Assembly (NCBI GenBank): GCA_013306675.1
Contig: JABLUY010000003.1
Coordinates: forward strand, 256,896-320,895
Length of the DNA stretch: 64,000 bases
From: Thraustochytrium sp. TN22
Lineage: Eukaryota > Sar > Bigyra > Thraustochytrida > Thraustochytriidae
Direction of reading: 5' to 3'
The notes under the pieces are model-generated. The model was not told where the DNA came from. It saw only the letters and a list, made by a program, of their open reading frames with translations, and ran no database searches. How positions within the stretch are numbered: position 1 is the stretch's first letter; each line of letters opens with the position of its first letter. The position numbers were made by a program, and so were the translations under genes. This document shows positions 47,690-56,340 of the stretch, piece by piece.

Positions 47690-49903
47690 ATGGCGAGAAT
47701 GAAGGCCCGGCGAGCGGTGGCGCTGGCGCTTGTGCTGGGCCTCGCGCTCGCGGCGGCGGCCGCCGGCGGGGAGGCGGAGCAAGGCGCGGCGGAGGCCTGC
47801 GCGGCGGACGCGGGGGCGGCAGCCGAGCTGACGGAGCCGGAGGAGCTGGCGGAGCTGACGGAGCTGACGGAGCTGGAGCACGAGCGTGGAGAAAGGATGG
47901 AGCACGCCGCCGACGGCGCGCAAGAACAGCAGCAGGCGACGCTGCTTGGCGTGGTGCTGCGCGAGTTGGAGGAGACGCGCGCGGCAATTGAGCTGCACGA
48001 GCGGCGGCTGGCGGCGCTGGAGAAGCTGCGGCTAGCGCTGCAAAGCGAGGGCGTGGAGGCGCTGCCAGCCCAAGACGTGGAAGCGCTTTTGCAACCAGGG
48101 GCAACGCGGCAACAAGAGGAGAGCGTGCCGCGAGCGCCGCAAGCGCCGCCGGTGGACGCGAATACGGCCAGCGGCTTGGAGACCGCAGTGGACGAGCACG
48201 AGTTCTTCGAGAGCTACTTTGCAGAGCGCCTGCGCGTGGAGCTGCCGGAGGACGTGATCGCCTCGGATGTGCTGACCATCATGCTCAAGGGCAGCAAGTC
48301 AAAGCGCATGACAGAGCTGGGGTACCGCAGCCGCATCGCTCTCCTCGCGGTCCTGGACGCAGCGTGCGAACTCAAGGTGACAGACGTTCTGACGGGTGAG
48401 ACGATGGCAGAGGTGGCGGTGTGCAGCGCTGGGCTGGAGGAGACGCCACTCAACATGGTCGCCGTCTCGTCGCCGACGCCGTACTTTTATGTGGTGCACC
48501 GCAACGGCACCATGGGCGCATACAATGTGAGCGTAGGCTTCGAGGGGGTGCGCGTGGTGGGCAGCGCGGAGGCGGTGGCGAGTACCGGGTCGCCGACGGG
48601 CCTGAGCGTAATCGTGGACCTCAAGGAGACGCTGGAGCTCTGCGGCGCGAGCGAGAACCACCCGGAGGGGTGCAGCGCGCCCTTGGTCCAGGCGCGATCG
48701 TTTAGCGCGCGCAAGACGCCGACGCTGGTAACGACGTCCGCGGACGGCCTCCTGCGAAGCTTCAAGCGCGTCGGCACGCTGAGCGGCGAGCTCGAACACG
48801 AGGCGGCGGCGGCGGCGGGCGGCCTCGTGCAGCTCGCGGGCAACGGAAACCAGGTGGCGCTGGCATCGGGCGGGCGCGTGAACCTGGCGAACGCCATGTC
48901 GCTCTCGCAGTCGCGTAAGGTGTGCGATGGGCCGCAGGACGCGCGCATCGTGGACCTCGTGTACGACGAGCTGCACCCGGCCATTATCTATGCGGGCACG
49001 GCGGACGGCGAGGTGCTGGTGTTCAACACGCGGGCGCGGCCCAAGGACGGGGAGCCGTCGACGGGCGGGTCGACGTGCGGGCTCATCAGCAAGGTCCCGG
49101 TGTACCGACATGTGGTGGCCGGTCTGCGCGCCAAGGGTGGCAGCGCGTCGCCACCGGCGAATGGCCCGGTCCACGTGACGAGCGTCACGGGCTACCTGCT
49201 GGCGCGCATCGGCCACGTGCTGTGCGTGTTCAATGCGACCAACATCGCGACGCGGCCGGCCAGGTTCGTCTTCGCGGAGGCGTTGCTGCCCGCGGACTCC
49301 GGGGCGCCGCCCGCGGCGCTGCCGGCGCTCTCGGCCGAGGCGCTCTCGGACGCTGCGCGCGGTACGCGGTTCCTGGTGTCCTTCGCCACGGCCTCGCCGC
49401 CAGGGCTGGCTCTGTACGAGTCGCTGCTGCCGTACGAGGAGAGCAAGGCGGACTTTGGCTGGGCGCGCGGGCCGCTGATTCTCGGCACGGTGGTTGCGGT
49501 CTTCTTCTGGCAATTCTCCAAGGCGCGCAAGGAGCGCCGCAGCGGGGCGTCTCCCTTTGGCATGAGCGGGCTGGGCGGGCTGGGCGGCATGGCCGGCGCT
49601 GGAGGGCCCGGCGGTGGCATGGCCGGCTTCGAGGCGGACTTGCAGCGCTTCATGGAGCAGCGCGGCGGCGCGGGCGGGCCCGGCGCGGGCTTTGGCGAAT
49701 TTGGCGGTGGGTCCGGCGGCGGTCGCTTTGGCAGCGGCGGCCTTGGCGGCCTGGGTCGCTCTGGGGCTGGCGGCTTCAGCAGCGGCCGCCGCGTGGGCGG
49801 CGGCAACCGCACGGTCAAAGGCGGCGGCGCCGCCGCACGGTCCGGCAGCGGGGGCTTTAGTGCGTCCATGGACTCTGCGATCTCGCGCGGTGCATTTGAT
49901 TGA
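47690..49903 (+). CDS. single-pass ER-type membrane protein with lumenal propeller-like domain
   Basis: This encodes 737 residues. A signal peptide (RRAVALALVLGLALAAAAAG) is followed by a Glu/Leu-rich repeat and coiled coil (about 45-130), including LERVVLRELEETRAAIELHE-like helices. Residues 165-600 have beta-propeller character with WD-like blades (SPTPYFYVVHRNGTMGAYNV; TPTLVTTSADGLLRSFKRV; AIIYAGTADGEVLVFNTRA). One membrane helix (GPLILGTVVAVFFWQFSKAR, about 600) leads to a Gly-rich cytosolic tail of about 120 residues rich in FGGG and GGLGG. The order resembles the uncharacterised plant and algal proteins of the At1g75140 type. Function is unknown. The second Met (MKARR) is an equally good start. 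Confidence 0.72.
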   Translation: MARMKARRAVALALVLGLALAAAAAGGEAEQGAAEACAADAGAAAELTEPEELAELTELTELEHERGERMEHAADGAQEQQQATLLGVVLRELEETRAAIELHERRLAALEKLRLALQSEGVEALPAQDVEALLQPGATRQQEESVPRAPQAPPVDANTASGLETAVDEHEFFESYFAERLRVELPEDVIASDVLTIMLKGSKSKRMTELGYRSRIALLAVLDAACELKVTDVLTGETMAEVAVCSAGLEETPLNMVAVSSPTPYFYVVHRNGTMGAYNVSVGFEGVRVVGSAEAVASTGSPTGLSVIVDLKETLELCGASENHPEGCSAPLVQARSFSARKTPTLVTTSADGLLRSFKRVGTLSGELEHEAAAAAGGLVQLAGNGNQVALASGGRVNLANAMSLSQSRKVCDGPQDARIVDLVYDELHPAIIYAGTADGEVLVFNTRARPKDGEPSTGGSTCGLISKVPVYRHVVAGLRAKGGSASPPANGPVHVTSVTGYLLARIGHVLCVFNATNIATRPARFVFAEALLPADSGAPPAALPALSAEALSDAARGTRFLVSFATASPPGLALYESLLPYEESKADFGWARGPLILGTVVAVFFWQFSKARKERRSGASPFGMSGLGGLGGMAGAGGPGGGMAGFEADLQRFMEQRGGAGGPGAGFGEFGGGSGGGRFGSGGLGGLGRSGAGGFSSGRRVGGGNRTVKGGGAAARSGSGGFSASMDSAISRGAFD

Positions 49904-50136
49904 TGGATTTCGTTTCGTTCTGACAGTAGAGCAAGCGTACAGGCAAGGGGACTCCACTCGTTCTTGCGAGCAAGCTCGCGCGGCGCAATGGATTGACTGT
50001 GAACACATGAGCAAACTTCCATTCGAGATAGGCCTAAGTAGACCAGATGAGCAATGACTCGGAAAGAAAAAGAGCAAGCAGCCAAGGCCGCGTACCCTTG
50101 TATTTTTGTTTTTCAGAGGATGCGTGTGCGCCAGTC

Positions 50137-51651
50137 TCACACGTACCAGCCGAGCGGGTTTTCGGACTTGTAGTCCACGACCTGCTTGGACTCGAGGTAG
50201 TTGGCGAGGCCATATTCGCCCAGGTCGCGGCCGACGCCGGAAATCTTGCGGCCGCCCCAGGGGAGCTGGCAGAAGCAAGGCTGCGAGCAGTTGCGCCAGA
50301 CGATGCCGGCCTTGATCTCGCGGGTGGCGCGGTCGAGCTTGGCGGTGTCGCCGGAGAAGACAGCACCGGCCAGGCCGTACTTGGAGTCGTTGGCAAGCTC
50401 AATCGCCTCGTCCTCGGACGTGAAGGTCTGCATGACGAGCACCGGGCCGAAGACCTCGTCGGTCCAGGCGACGTTGGTGCGGTCGCCCGGGTCGAGGCGC
50501 AGAATGGTGGGCGGGAGCAAAAAGCCCTTGGCGTTGGGGTCGGGCTTGTCGCCGAAGGCGCGCTTGGCGCCCTGCTCGATGGCGCTCTCGACGAGACCGG
50601 TAACGTGGTCGTGCTGCTTGCGCGAGATGAGCGGGCCGAGCTTAGTGGCCGGGTCCATGGGGTCGCCGGCGACGATCTTGGAGCCGATGGCCTTGAGGCG
50701 GTCAAAGAACTCGTCGGCGATGGAGGCGTCGACCAGCAGGCGCGTGGTGCTGCTGCAGATCTGGCCGTTGGTCCACCAGGAGCCGAAGCAGACCCACTCG
50801 GCGGCGTTGTCGAGCGCCGCGTCCGCGTGCACGATGGCGGCGCTGTGGCCGCCGAGCTCGAGGCCCATCTTCTTGAGGCGGCGCGCGGCCTCGGAGCCGG
50901 CGGCGGCGCCCGCGCCGGGCGAGCCGGTCAACGAGAGCACGTCGATCTTGGGCGAGGCCACCATGGCGGCGCCCGTGGAGCCGGCGCCCGTGACGATGTT
51001 GAGCACACCGGCCGGCAGGCCGATCTTCTGCGCGACCTGGCCCAGCGTCATCACGGTCAGCGGCGTGTACTCGCTGGGCTTGACGACGACGGCGCAGCCG
51101 GCCGCCAACGCGGGCGCCACCTTCCAGCAGAAGAGCAGCAGCGGGTAGTTGAAGGCCAGCACGAGGCCGGCCACGCCGGCGGCCTCCTGCCGGATCGAGC
51201 ACGCGTAGTCGCCGTCGCCCACGTCCACGCTCTTGTTGCCGCGCTCGCCGTCCAGCTCCTCGGCCAGGCCGGCGTAGTACTTGAAGCAGGCCGCGCAGTC
51301 GTCCAGGTCCCACTCCGCCTCGGGCAGCGGCTTGCCGTTGTTGAGCGTCTCCAGCTTGCTCAGCTCCGGCTTGCGCGCCTCGAACTCCTCCGCGAACGCG
51401 CGCATGTACTTGGCGCGCTCGGCGCCCGAGAGCGCGCCCCACGCCGGCTGCGCCTCCGCCGCCGCCGCCGCCGCGCGCTCCACGTCCTCGGCGCTGGCAT
51501 CGGCCGCCGTCGCCACCTCCTCCTCAGTCCACGGGTTCACGATCGCGCGTCGCTCCGAGCTCTGCGCCGCCACATACTCGCCGCCCACGAACAGCTTGAG
51601 CACGCCCTCCTCCGTCGCCAGCTCCGCCGCCATGCCCTCCGGCAGCCCCAT
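50137..51651 (-). CDS. aldehyde dehydrogenase, ALDH10 (betaine/aminoaldehyde dehydrogenase) type
   Basis: This encodes 504 residues, the normal family length. It has the NAD-site Asn in LAFNYPLLLF, the general-base Glu265 in LELGGHS, and the nucleophile Cys299 in WTNGQICSSTTR, and the end NCSQPCFCQLPWGGRKISGV then NYLESKQV ... GWYV is strikingly ALDH10-like. ALDH10 enzymes oxidise betaine aldehyde and omega-aminoaldehydes with NAD+, giving glycine betaine or GABA-type products in osmotic-stress and polyamine metabolism; a role in osmolyte production would suit a marine protist. One oddity is His instead of the usual Lys in the ELGGKS motif. No peroxisomal C-terminal signal and no presequence, so probably cytosolic. 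Confidence 0.92.
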   Translation of the reverse strand: MGLPEGMAAELATEEGVLKLFVGGEYVAAQSSERRAIVNPWTEEEVATAADASAEDVERAAAAAAEAQPAWGALSGAERAKYMRAFAEEFEARKPELSKLETLNNGKPLPEAEWDLDDCAACFKYYAGLAEELDGERGNKSVDVGDGDYACSIRQEAAGVAGLVLAFNYPLLLFCWKVAPALAAGCAVVVKPSEYTPLTVMTLGQVAQKIGLPAGVLNIVTGAGSTGAAMVASPKIDVLSLTGSPGAGAAAGSEAARRLKKMGLELGGHSAAIVHADAALDNAAEWVCFGSWWTNGQICSSTTRLLVDASIADEFFDRLKAIGSKIVAGDPMDPATKLGPLISRKQHDHVTGLVESAIEQGAKRAFGDKPDPNAKGFLLPPTILRLDPGDRTNVAWTDEVFGPVLVMQTFTSEDEAIELANDSKYGLAGAVFSGDTAKLDRATREIKAGIVWRNCSQPCFCQLPWGGRKISGVGRDLGEYGLANYLESKQVVDYKSENPLGWYV

Positions 51652-51675
51652 CCTGCCGCGCTCCCTCGACGCTCC

Positions 51676-51749
51676 TCGCTCGCTCGCTCGTGCTCGCTCG
51701 CTCGCTGCTCGCTCGCCGTGCTGCTCGCTCGCTCTAGCTAGCTAGCTAG
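51676..51749. repeat. CTCG array grading into CTAG array
   Basis: CTCGCTCG units (51676-51730) run into GCTAGCTAGCTAG (51733-51749), directly upstream of the ALDH10 start codon (minus-strand gene), so in its promoter or 5' UTR. The same pairing of CTCG and CTAG words occurs near 18125-18494 and 30154-30480. Confidence 0.85.
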
Positions 51750-52455
51750 TTTCGGCTTTGATCTATCTTCGCTTTGATCTTCTTCGCCATGCTGCACCAC
51801 TACACGAGCCGACACGACGCCCGGGGGGAGTCCCCGCTTCGCGTGGGCCGCCCGGCGCCGCCGGCCAGTAAGTTAACTTACCTCAAAGTGGCAGCAAGCA
51901 AGCAAGCGCAAGCATGACGAGCAAGCTCACATCCGCAAGCTCACGAGCGAAACTTGTCTACAGAACCTGAGAGCCCGTCGCCTCGTCGCCGCCCCCGAAA
52001 AGAAAAGGTCTCGCACCGGCCCCGTCGCGCGTCGCCGTCCTCGCGCAGCCACCCGGTCGCTCTCCGTCCACCGCGCCGTCCCGCCCAGCGCGGCGGTGAC
52101 GGCTGCTACCACCACGGCCACTGGCAGCTGCAGCTGCTGGCCGCCTCCCTCCCTCAGGCTGCGCCGCTCAGGCTGCACCAGCGCGCGCCTCCGCCGTCCC
52201 CGCGCGGACCCGGCAGGGGTGTGCAAGCGCGGCGCACACCCCGGCCGGGCGCCCGCGGCGCCGGCGCCGGCCAGGGTTAGGGCTGCGCGGCGGCGGCGCG
52301 GCGGGGCGCCCGGGTCGGGGAACGGGTGGCTTGGCTGGAGCGGCGCAGCAGGCAAGGCGGCGGGAGGAGCGGAGGAGGCGCGGCGGCAGGCAGACAGACT
52401 CTGCTCCGCGCGCGCAGGTGGACTCCGTCGCGGCTAGCGCGCTCCAGTCGGCACG
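51750..52455. other. divergent spacer between ALDH10 and RPL12 genes
   Basis: About 700 bases with no protein-like open frame. A palindrome AGTTAACTT at 51870, GCAAGCAAGC runs near 51895 and a C/T-rich stretch at 52140-52165 were noticed. It should hold the RPL12 promoter; nothing diagnostic was recognised. Confidence 0.4.
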
Positions 52456-53342
52456 ATGGGCCCCCCTCCGGCGGTACGTGGCGCGCTGCACGGGCTCGGC
52501 GGCGAGGGCGCCGTCGCGGCGGCGAGCGGGCTGCGCAGGATGGATGGATGAGGCAGCATGGGGATGGCAATGGCCAGCGGCTGCTGGGCTGACGGGACCT
52601 GCCTGGGGCGGCGACGGGGAGCACGAGGAAGGGGACGGGAAGAGGGCCGCGCGAAGCGTGGCCCGAGACACCGCCCTGCGCGTGCTTGATCGTCGTCGCT
52701 ACCGCGGACGCGGTCGGCGGCCGGAGCCGCCTCAGCAGCTGCCAGCCAGCCAGCCAGCCACCCCGCCCACCTGCCAATCCCTCGCGCGGCCTCGCAATGC
52801 CTTGCACCAGCACCCGCAGCAACAGAAACACTGACGGTCGCTTGCTCGTTTGAACCGCACAGGATGACATCAAGATTGTGACCATGCGTGCCGTGGGTGG
52901 CGAGGTCGGCGCTGCGTCGGCCCTCGCCCCCAAGGTCGGCCCGCTCGGCCTCTCGCCCAAGAAGGTCGGTGAGGACATCAAGGCCGCCACCCTCGACTGG
53001 AAGGGCCTCAAGGTGACCGTCAAGCTCGTCATTCAGAACCGCCAGGCCAAGGTTGAGCTCGTGCCGAGCGCCTCGTCCATGGTGATCAAGGCCCTCAAGG
53101 AGCCGCCCCGGGACCGCAAGAACGGCCCCAAGGGTGTTAAGCACGACGGCAACGTGGACCTGGATGAGATTATTGAGATCGCGCGCGTTATGAAGCCGCG
53201 GTCCATGGCCCGGACCCTGGCCGGCACTGTCAAGGAGATCCTCGGCACGGCCCACTCTGTTGGCTGCACCGTGAACGGTGAGCACCCGACTGACATCATG
53301 GAGAAGATCGACTCGGGTGAGCTTGAGATTCCGGAGAAGTAA
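52456..53342 (+). CDS. RPL12: 60S ribosomal protein L12 (uL11), two exons
   Basis: Exon 1 is predicted at 52456-52473 (ATGGGCCCCCCTCCGGCG, MGPPPA) before a GTACGTGG donor; exon 2 is 52863-53342 after a CACAG acceptor, starting GATGACATCAAG ([16 protein letters not shown]). The intron is 389 bases. The spliced protein is 165 residues, the usual RPL12 length, and it reads [20 protein letters not shown], then [53 protein letters not shown] and ends ELEIPEK. This protein forms the stalk base of the large subunit at the GTPase centre. Exon 2 is certain; the tiny exon 1 is chosen because it is the only nearby ATG followed by a good donor in phase. A variant N terminus (MPPKFDP in most eukaryotes) is the caveat. 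Confidence 0.9.
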
Positions 53343-53711
53343 ACACATGTGGTAAAAGGTGCGGTTTCCTTTTTTTGCGAGCAAGAGGTGGAGCGGTGCG
53401 GTGGGCAAAAGGTGCGGGCGAGAGGCTTTGCGGGTGTTCGGGCTCTGCCTTGAGCTCGAGCAAAATCAGTGCGAGAGATGAGATGTATGCGCGCAAGATG
53501 AGATGTATGCGCGCAATGACTCCTTGCGGTCCTCCTCGTCGCGGCGTTGGTAGCGGCGAGCCATCGCCGGCACGACAGTGAGGCCGCCGCTGCACTTTGT
53601 CAAAGACAACTGTGCGCACGCGCAGTGACTCGCGTTGCGTTGAAAGAGGTGACAGCGCCGTTCTGTCATCGCATACAAGGAGTGTCGGATGCAAATAGAA
53701 GCTAATCTACC

Positions 53712-53920
53712 AGGCGCAGGATTGCCTTTCGTATGTGCAGGATTGCCTTTCGGTTGTGGCCTCTCGAGTGCGTGCAGAACTGCCTTTCGGATGTGGCCTT
53801 TCGAGTGTGCACAGGATTGCCTTTCAGATGCGCCTTTCGAGTGTGCGCAGGATTCTTCTTACCGTTGGTACCAGCTTTCCGCATGATGCGGCCTTTTGAG
53901 TGTGTGCAGGACTTTCTTGC
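53712..53920. repeat. degenerate tandem repeat with core CAGGATTGCCTTTCG
   Basis: Variants of CAGGATTGCCTTTCG occur at about 53716, 53738, 53771 (CAGAACTGCC), 53812 and 53848, at spacings of 22-40, joined by GATGTGGCCTTTCGAGTGTG-type linkers. Open frames through it exist because the unit lacks stops. It separates RPL12 from the 3' end of the exchanger gene; the 53343-53700 part of the spacer shows nothing but an AGATGAGATGTATGCGCGCA duplication near 53475-53515. Confidence 0.8.
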
Positions 53921-53948
53921 CTTTGTCGCACGCTCAGCTCTGCCCTGT

Positions 53949-55595
53949 CTACCGGACGAGCATCCCGACGCCATAGACCACGAGGATGACGAGGTACATG
54001 CAGAGCATGCAGGCACCCTTGGACTTGGTGAGCAGCGCCTTGGACTGACGCCAATAGAGCACGGGGAAGAAGAGGAGGGACATCAAGAGGAGCAGGTTGC
54101 AGAGCTGCAGGTAGCCGGCGAGCAGGAGCGGGCGGGCATCCATAATCTGAATGGTGCGGCCGCTGAGGATGCTGAGAGTGTAGGGCAGGCCGAGGCCAAA
54201 GCAGATGTTGCAAATCTGCGAGCCAAAGGCGTTGCTGACGGCCATGGAGCCGTAGCCGCGGCGCGCCACCGTCACGGACTGCACGGTGTCCGGAACCTCG
54301 GCGCCGACCGAGACGAGAAAGAAGCCGAAGAAGGCGAGCGGCACGTTGGTCAGTTCGCCCCAGCGCTCCACGATTGTGCTGATGAGGAGGCTGAAGATAG
54401 CCACCCAGAGGAACGAGATGCCAAACGTGAGCGGGTAGCGGGACTCGTGCGGGGTGCCGCGCTCGCAGGCCGGACAGCTCGCTGCCAGGAGCACGCGCAT
54501 GGGCCAAGACACCACCGCGATGGTCGCGGCGATGGCGTGGCCCGTCGGGCCGAGCTCCTCGAGCGCCGACTCAACGCTCGAGATGCTCAGACGCGGCGAA
54601 TTGCCCAGGAATGCTTCCTCGCCCTCCTCCTCCACGGCCTCGGGGATGGCCGACGGCGGCACCGCGTTGTAGGACTCGAGGTCGAAGTCCTGCGCGTTGA
54701 GGAGCGCCACACGCTCCGAGCCAGCGTCCGGATCATCGCCTCGAGCGCCCACAGCGCCGGCGTACGTGGGCGAGTTGATCCCGGCGGCCAGCGCTTCGAA
54801 CTCGCGGTCCTCCTGGTCTGCGTCCTCCAGGCCGCCTTCGCCGCTGTCGTCGTCGGCGCCGTCGTTGCCCGCGCTGCGGCCGCGCGCGTCCGAGGTGCGC
54901 GAGGTCGCGCTCGTGGCAAGACTGACGGAGGACCCGTTGCGCGTGGCGGCGCGCTCCAGCTTGCGCCGGCGGCGCTCCTCGTCGTTGCGGACCACAAAGG
55001 AGTCGCGCGGACGCAGCGGCTGGTGCCCGGCGCGCTCGCGGTAGCAGCGGCGTGCAGACGGCGCGAAGGAGACGACCAGCCCGTACGCCAGGTATATGGC
55101 AAGGAGCGCCGAGCTCTCGCCGAGCGTGATCTCGCCGTCGTGCACGGCGCCGATGAGCATGAGCAGCGCCAGTGTGTACACGGCGACGTCGCGCAGGAGA
55201 GGTCGCCTTTTCAGCTCCAGCTCGTTCACCAGCGGGCCAGCGAGGAGCGCGCAGCAGCCCGGAATGAGCGAGAAGGCAATCACGGAGCTGCCCAGAATGG
55301 CGCCTAGGCCTAGGTTGATGGATTTGGGACTCGCCGCGCTCGCCGCCTTGAGCGTGCTGATGGCGTTCACGATGATCTCCGGCGCCGCGCTGCCGAACGC
55401 CATGAAGGAGGCGCCCGCAACGTCCTCGCGCACGTTCCAGCGAACGCACAGCACCTCGAGGCTCGGCACCAGGTAATCATCGCAGACGATGGCGAGCCCC
55501 AGGAACGCCAGCACCAGCAGCACCACCTCCACGCCAACGCCCCACCACGCACCGTCGATGGCGTCCAGGTACAGCTCCTCGAAGCTGCCGCCCAT
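53949..55595 (-). CDS. Na+/Ca2+ (K+-dependent) exchanger, SLC24-like
   Basis: This encodes 548 residues with two membrane-helix clusters joined by an acidic, Ser/Arg-rich cytosolic loop (about 190-355). Alpha-1 repeat: DVAGASFMAFGSAAPEIIVN (about 58-77, with the cation-binding Glu73). Alpha-2 repeat: VSVGAEVPDTVQSVTVARRG then MAVSNAFGSQICNICFGLGL (about 410-455, with the matching Asp). This inverted pair is the signature of the cation/Ca2+ exchanger superfamily, and the VPD-SVARxGxGxMAVSN pattern is that of K+-dependent NCKX proteins. It would export Ca2+ in exchange for Na+ (with K+). No cleavable signal peptide is obvious; human NCKX has one. Plasma membrane or an internal membrane are both possible. 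Confidence 0.9.
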   Translation of the reverse strand: MGGSFEELYLDAIDGAWWGVGVEVVLLVLAFLGLAIVCDDYLVPSLEVLCVRWNVREDVAGASFMAFGSAAPEIIVNAISTLKAASAASPKSINLGLGAILGSSVIAFSLIPGCCALLAGPLVNELELKRRPLLRDVAVYTLALLMLIGAVHDGEITLGESSALLAIYLAYGLVVSFAPSARRCYRERAGHQPLRPRDSFVVRNDEERRRRKLERAATRNGSSVSLATSATSRTSDARGRSAGNDGADDDSGEGGLEDADQEDREFEALAAGINSPTYAGAVGARGDDPDAGSERVALLNAQDFDLESYNAVPPSAIPEAVEEEGEEAFLGNSPRLSISSVESALEELGPTGHAIAATIAVVSWPMRVLLAASCPACERGTPHESRYPLTFGISFLWVAIFSLLISTIVERWGELTNVPLAFFGFFLVSVGAEVPDTVQSVTVARRGYGSMAVSNAFGSQICNICFGLGLPYTLSILSGRTIQIMDARPLLLAGYLQLCNLLLLMSLLFFPVLYWRQSKALLTKSKGACMLCMYLVILVVYGVGMLVR

Positions 55596-56340
55596 GACGA
55601 CGTTGCCTGCGATCGCGCCGCCGCCCTACGCAACGCAACGCAACGCCTAGCGCCGTGCACAGTGTAGCACGCGCGCGACGCGCGCGACGCGCGCGAGCCC
55701 GAGGTTCTTCTGCGCACGTGCGCACGGCGCCGCGCGCGCGGCCGTCGCGTCCGAGTCTGCTTGGCGTCGTGACGACCGCGGCGGGTCGTGTCCGCGTCAA
55801 ACTTGGACTCTGTTGCCAAAAACGTGATGTCGCCCAAGGACCGAGACGCGCTCGCGCTAACGCCTACAGAACCATGGCATGTCATGCGGCACGCGAGGCT
55901 ACTGCCTTTAGCTAGACGAGCTAAGTTGTACTTGATGCGAGTGAAGTTTGCGCCACGACAGCCAGAGCGACCACGAGCGAGACGAAGCGAGTCGCGAGTC
56001 GAGGCCCTGATTCGTTTCCGACTGCCACTGACAGCTAGCTGCCAAGGTCCTCGTTGCGGCTCTGACAAACCTCGTACACGAGGCTGCGCCACTCTCTTCG
56101 TTCGACTGTCTCCGCTGTGCCAAGGAGCCGCGCATGGCCGCGGCAGCCTCGGCCTGGGCCAGCAAGCCTCCAAGCCCCAGACCCGGACGCATCTCGGAAT
56201 CGGATGCGGCTCCAAGTCGCGCTTCGACCGCCGCTTGCACGGCCTCGTCCCGAGGCCCGCGGACGGCTCTCGTCGCGTCTGCAAGCGCGAGCTCCACGAG
56301 AAGATGAAGCAGATCGCCAGCGAGATGATGCAGCACGGCG
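55596..56340. other. spacer with GCGCGAC repeat, divergent genes
   Basis: The spacer lies between the exchanger start and the kinase-like fusion gene. It holds a CGCAACGCAACGCAACG run (55626-55646) and a CGCGACGCGCGCGACG run (55672-55695). An AAGTTGTACTTGATG motif is at about 55922. Nothing resembling a conserved protein was found; several long frames here are GC artefacts. Confidence 0.45.
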
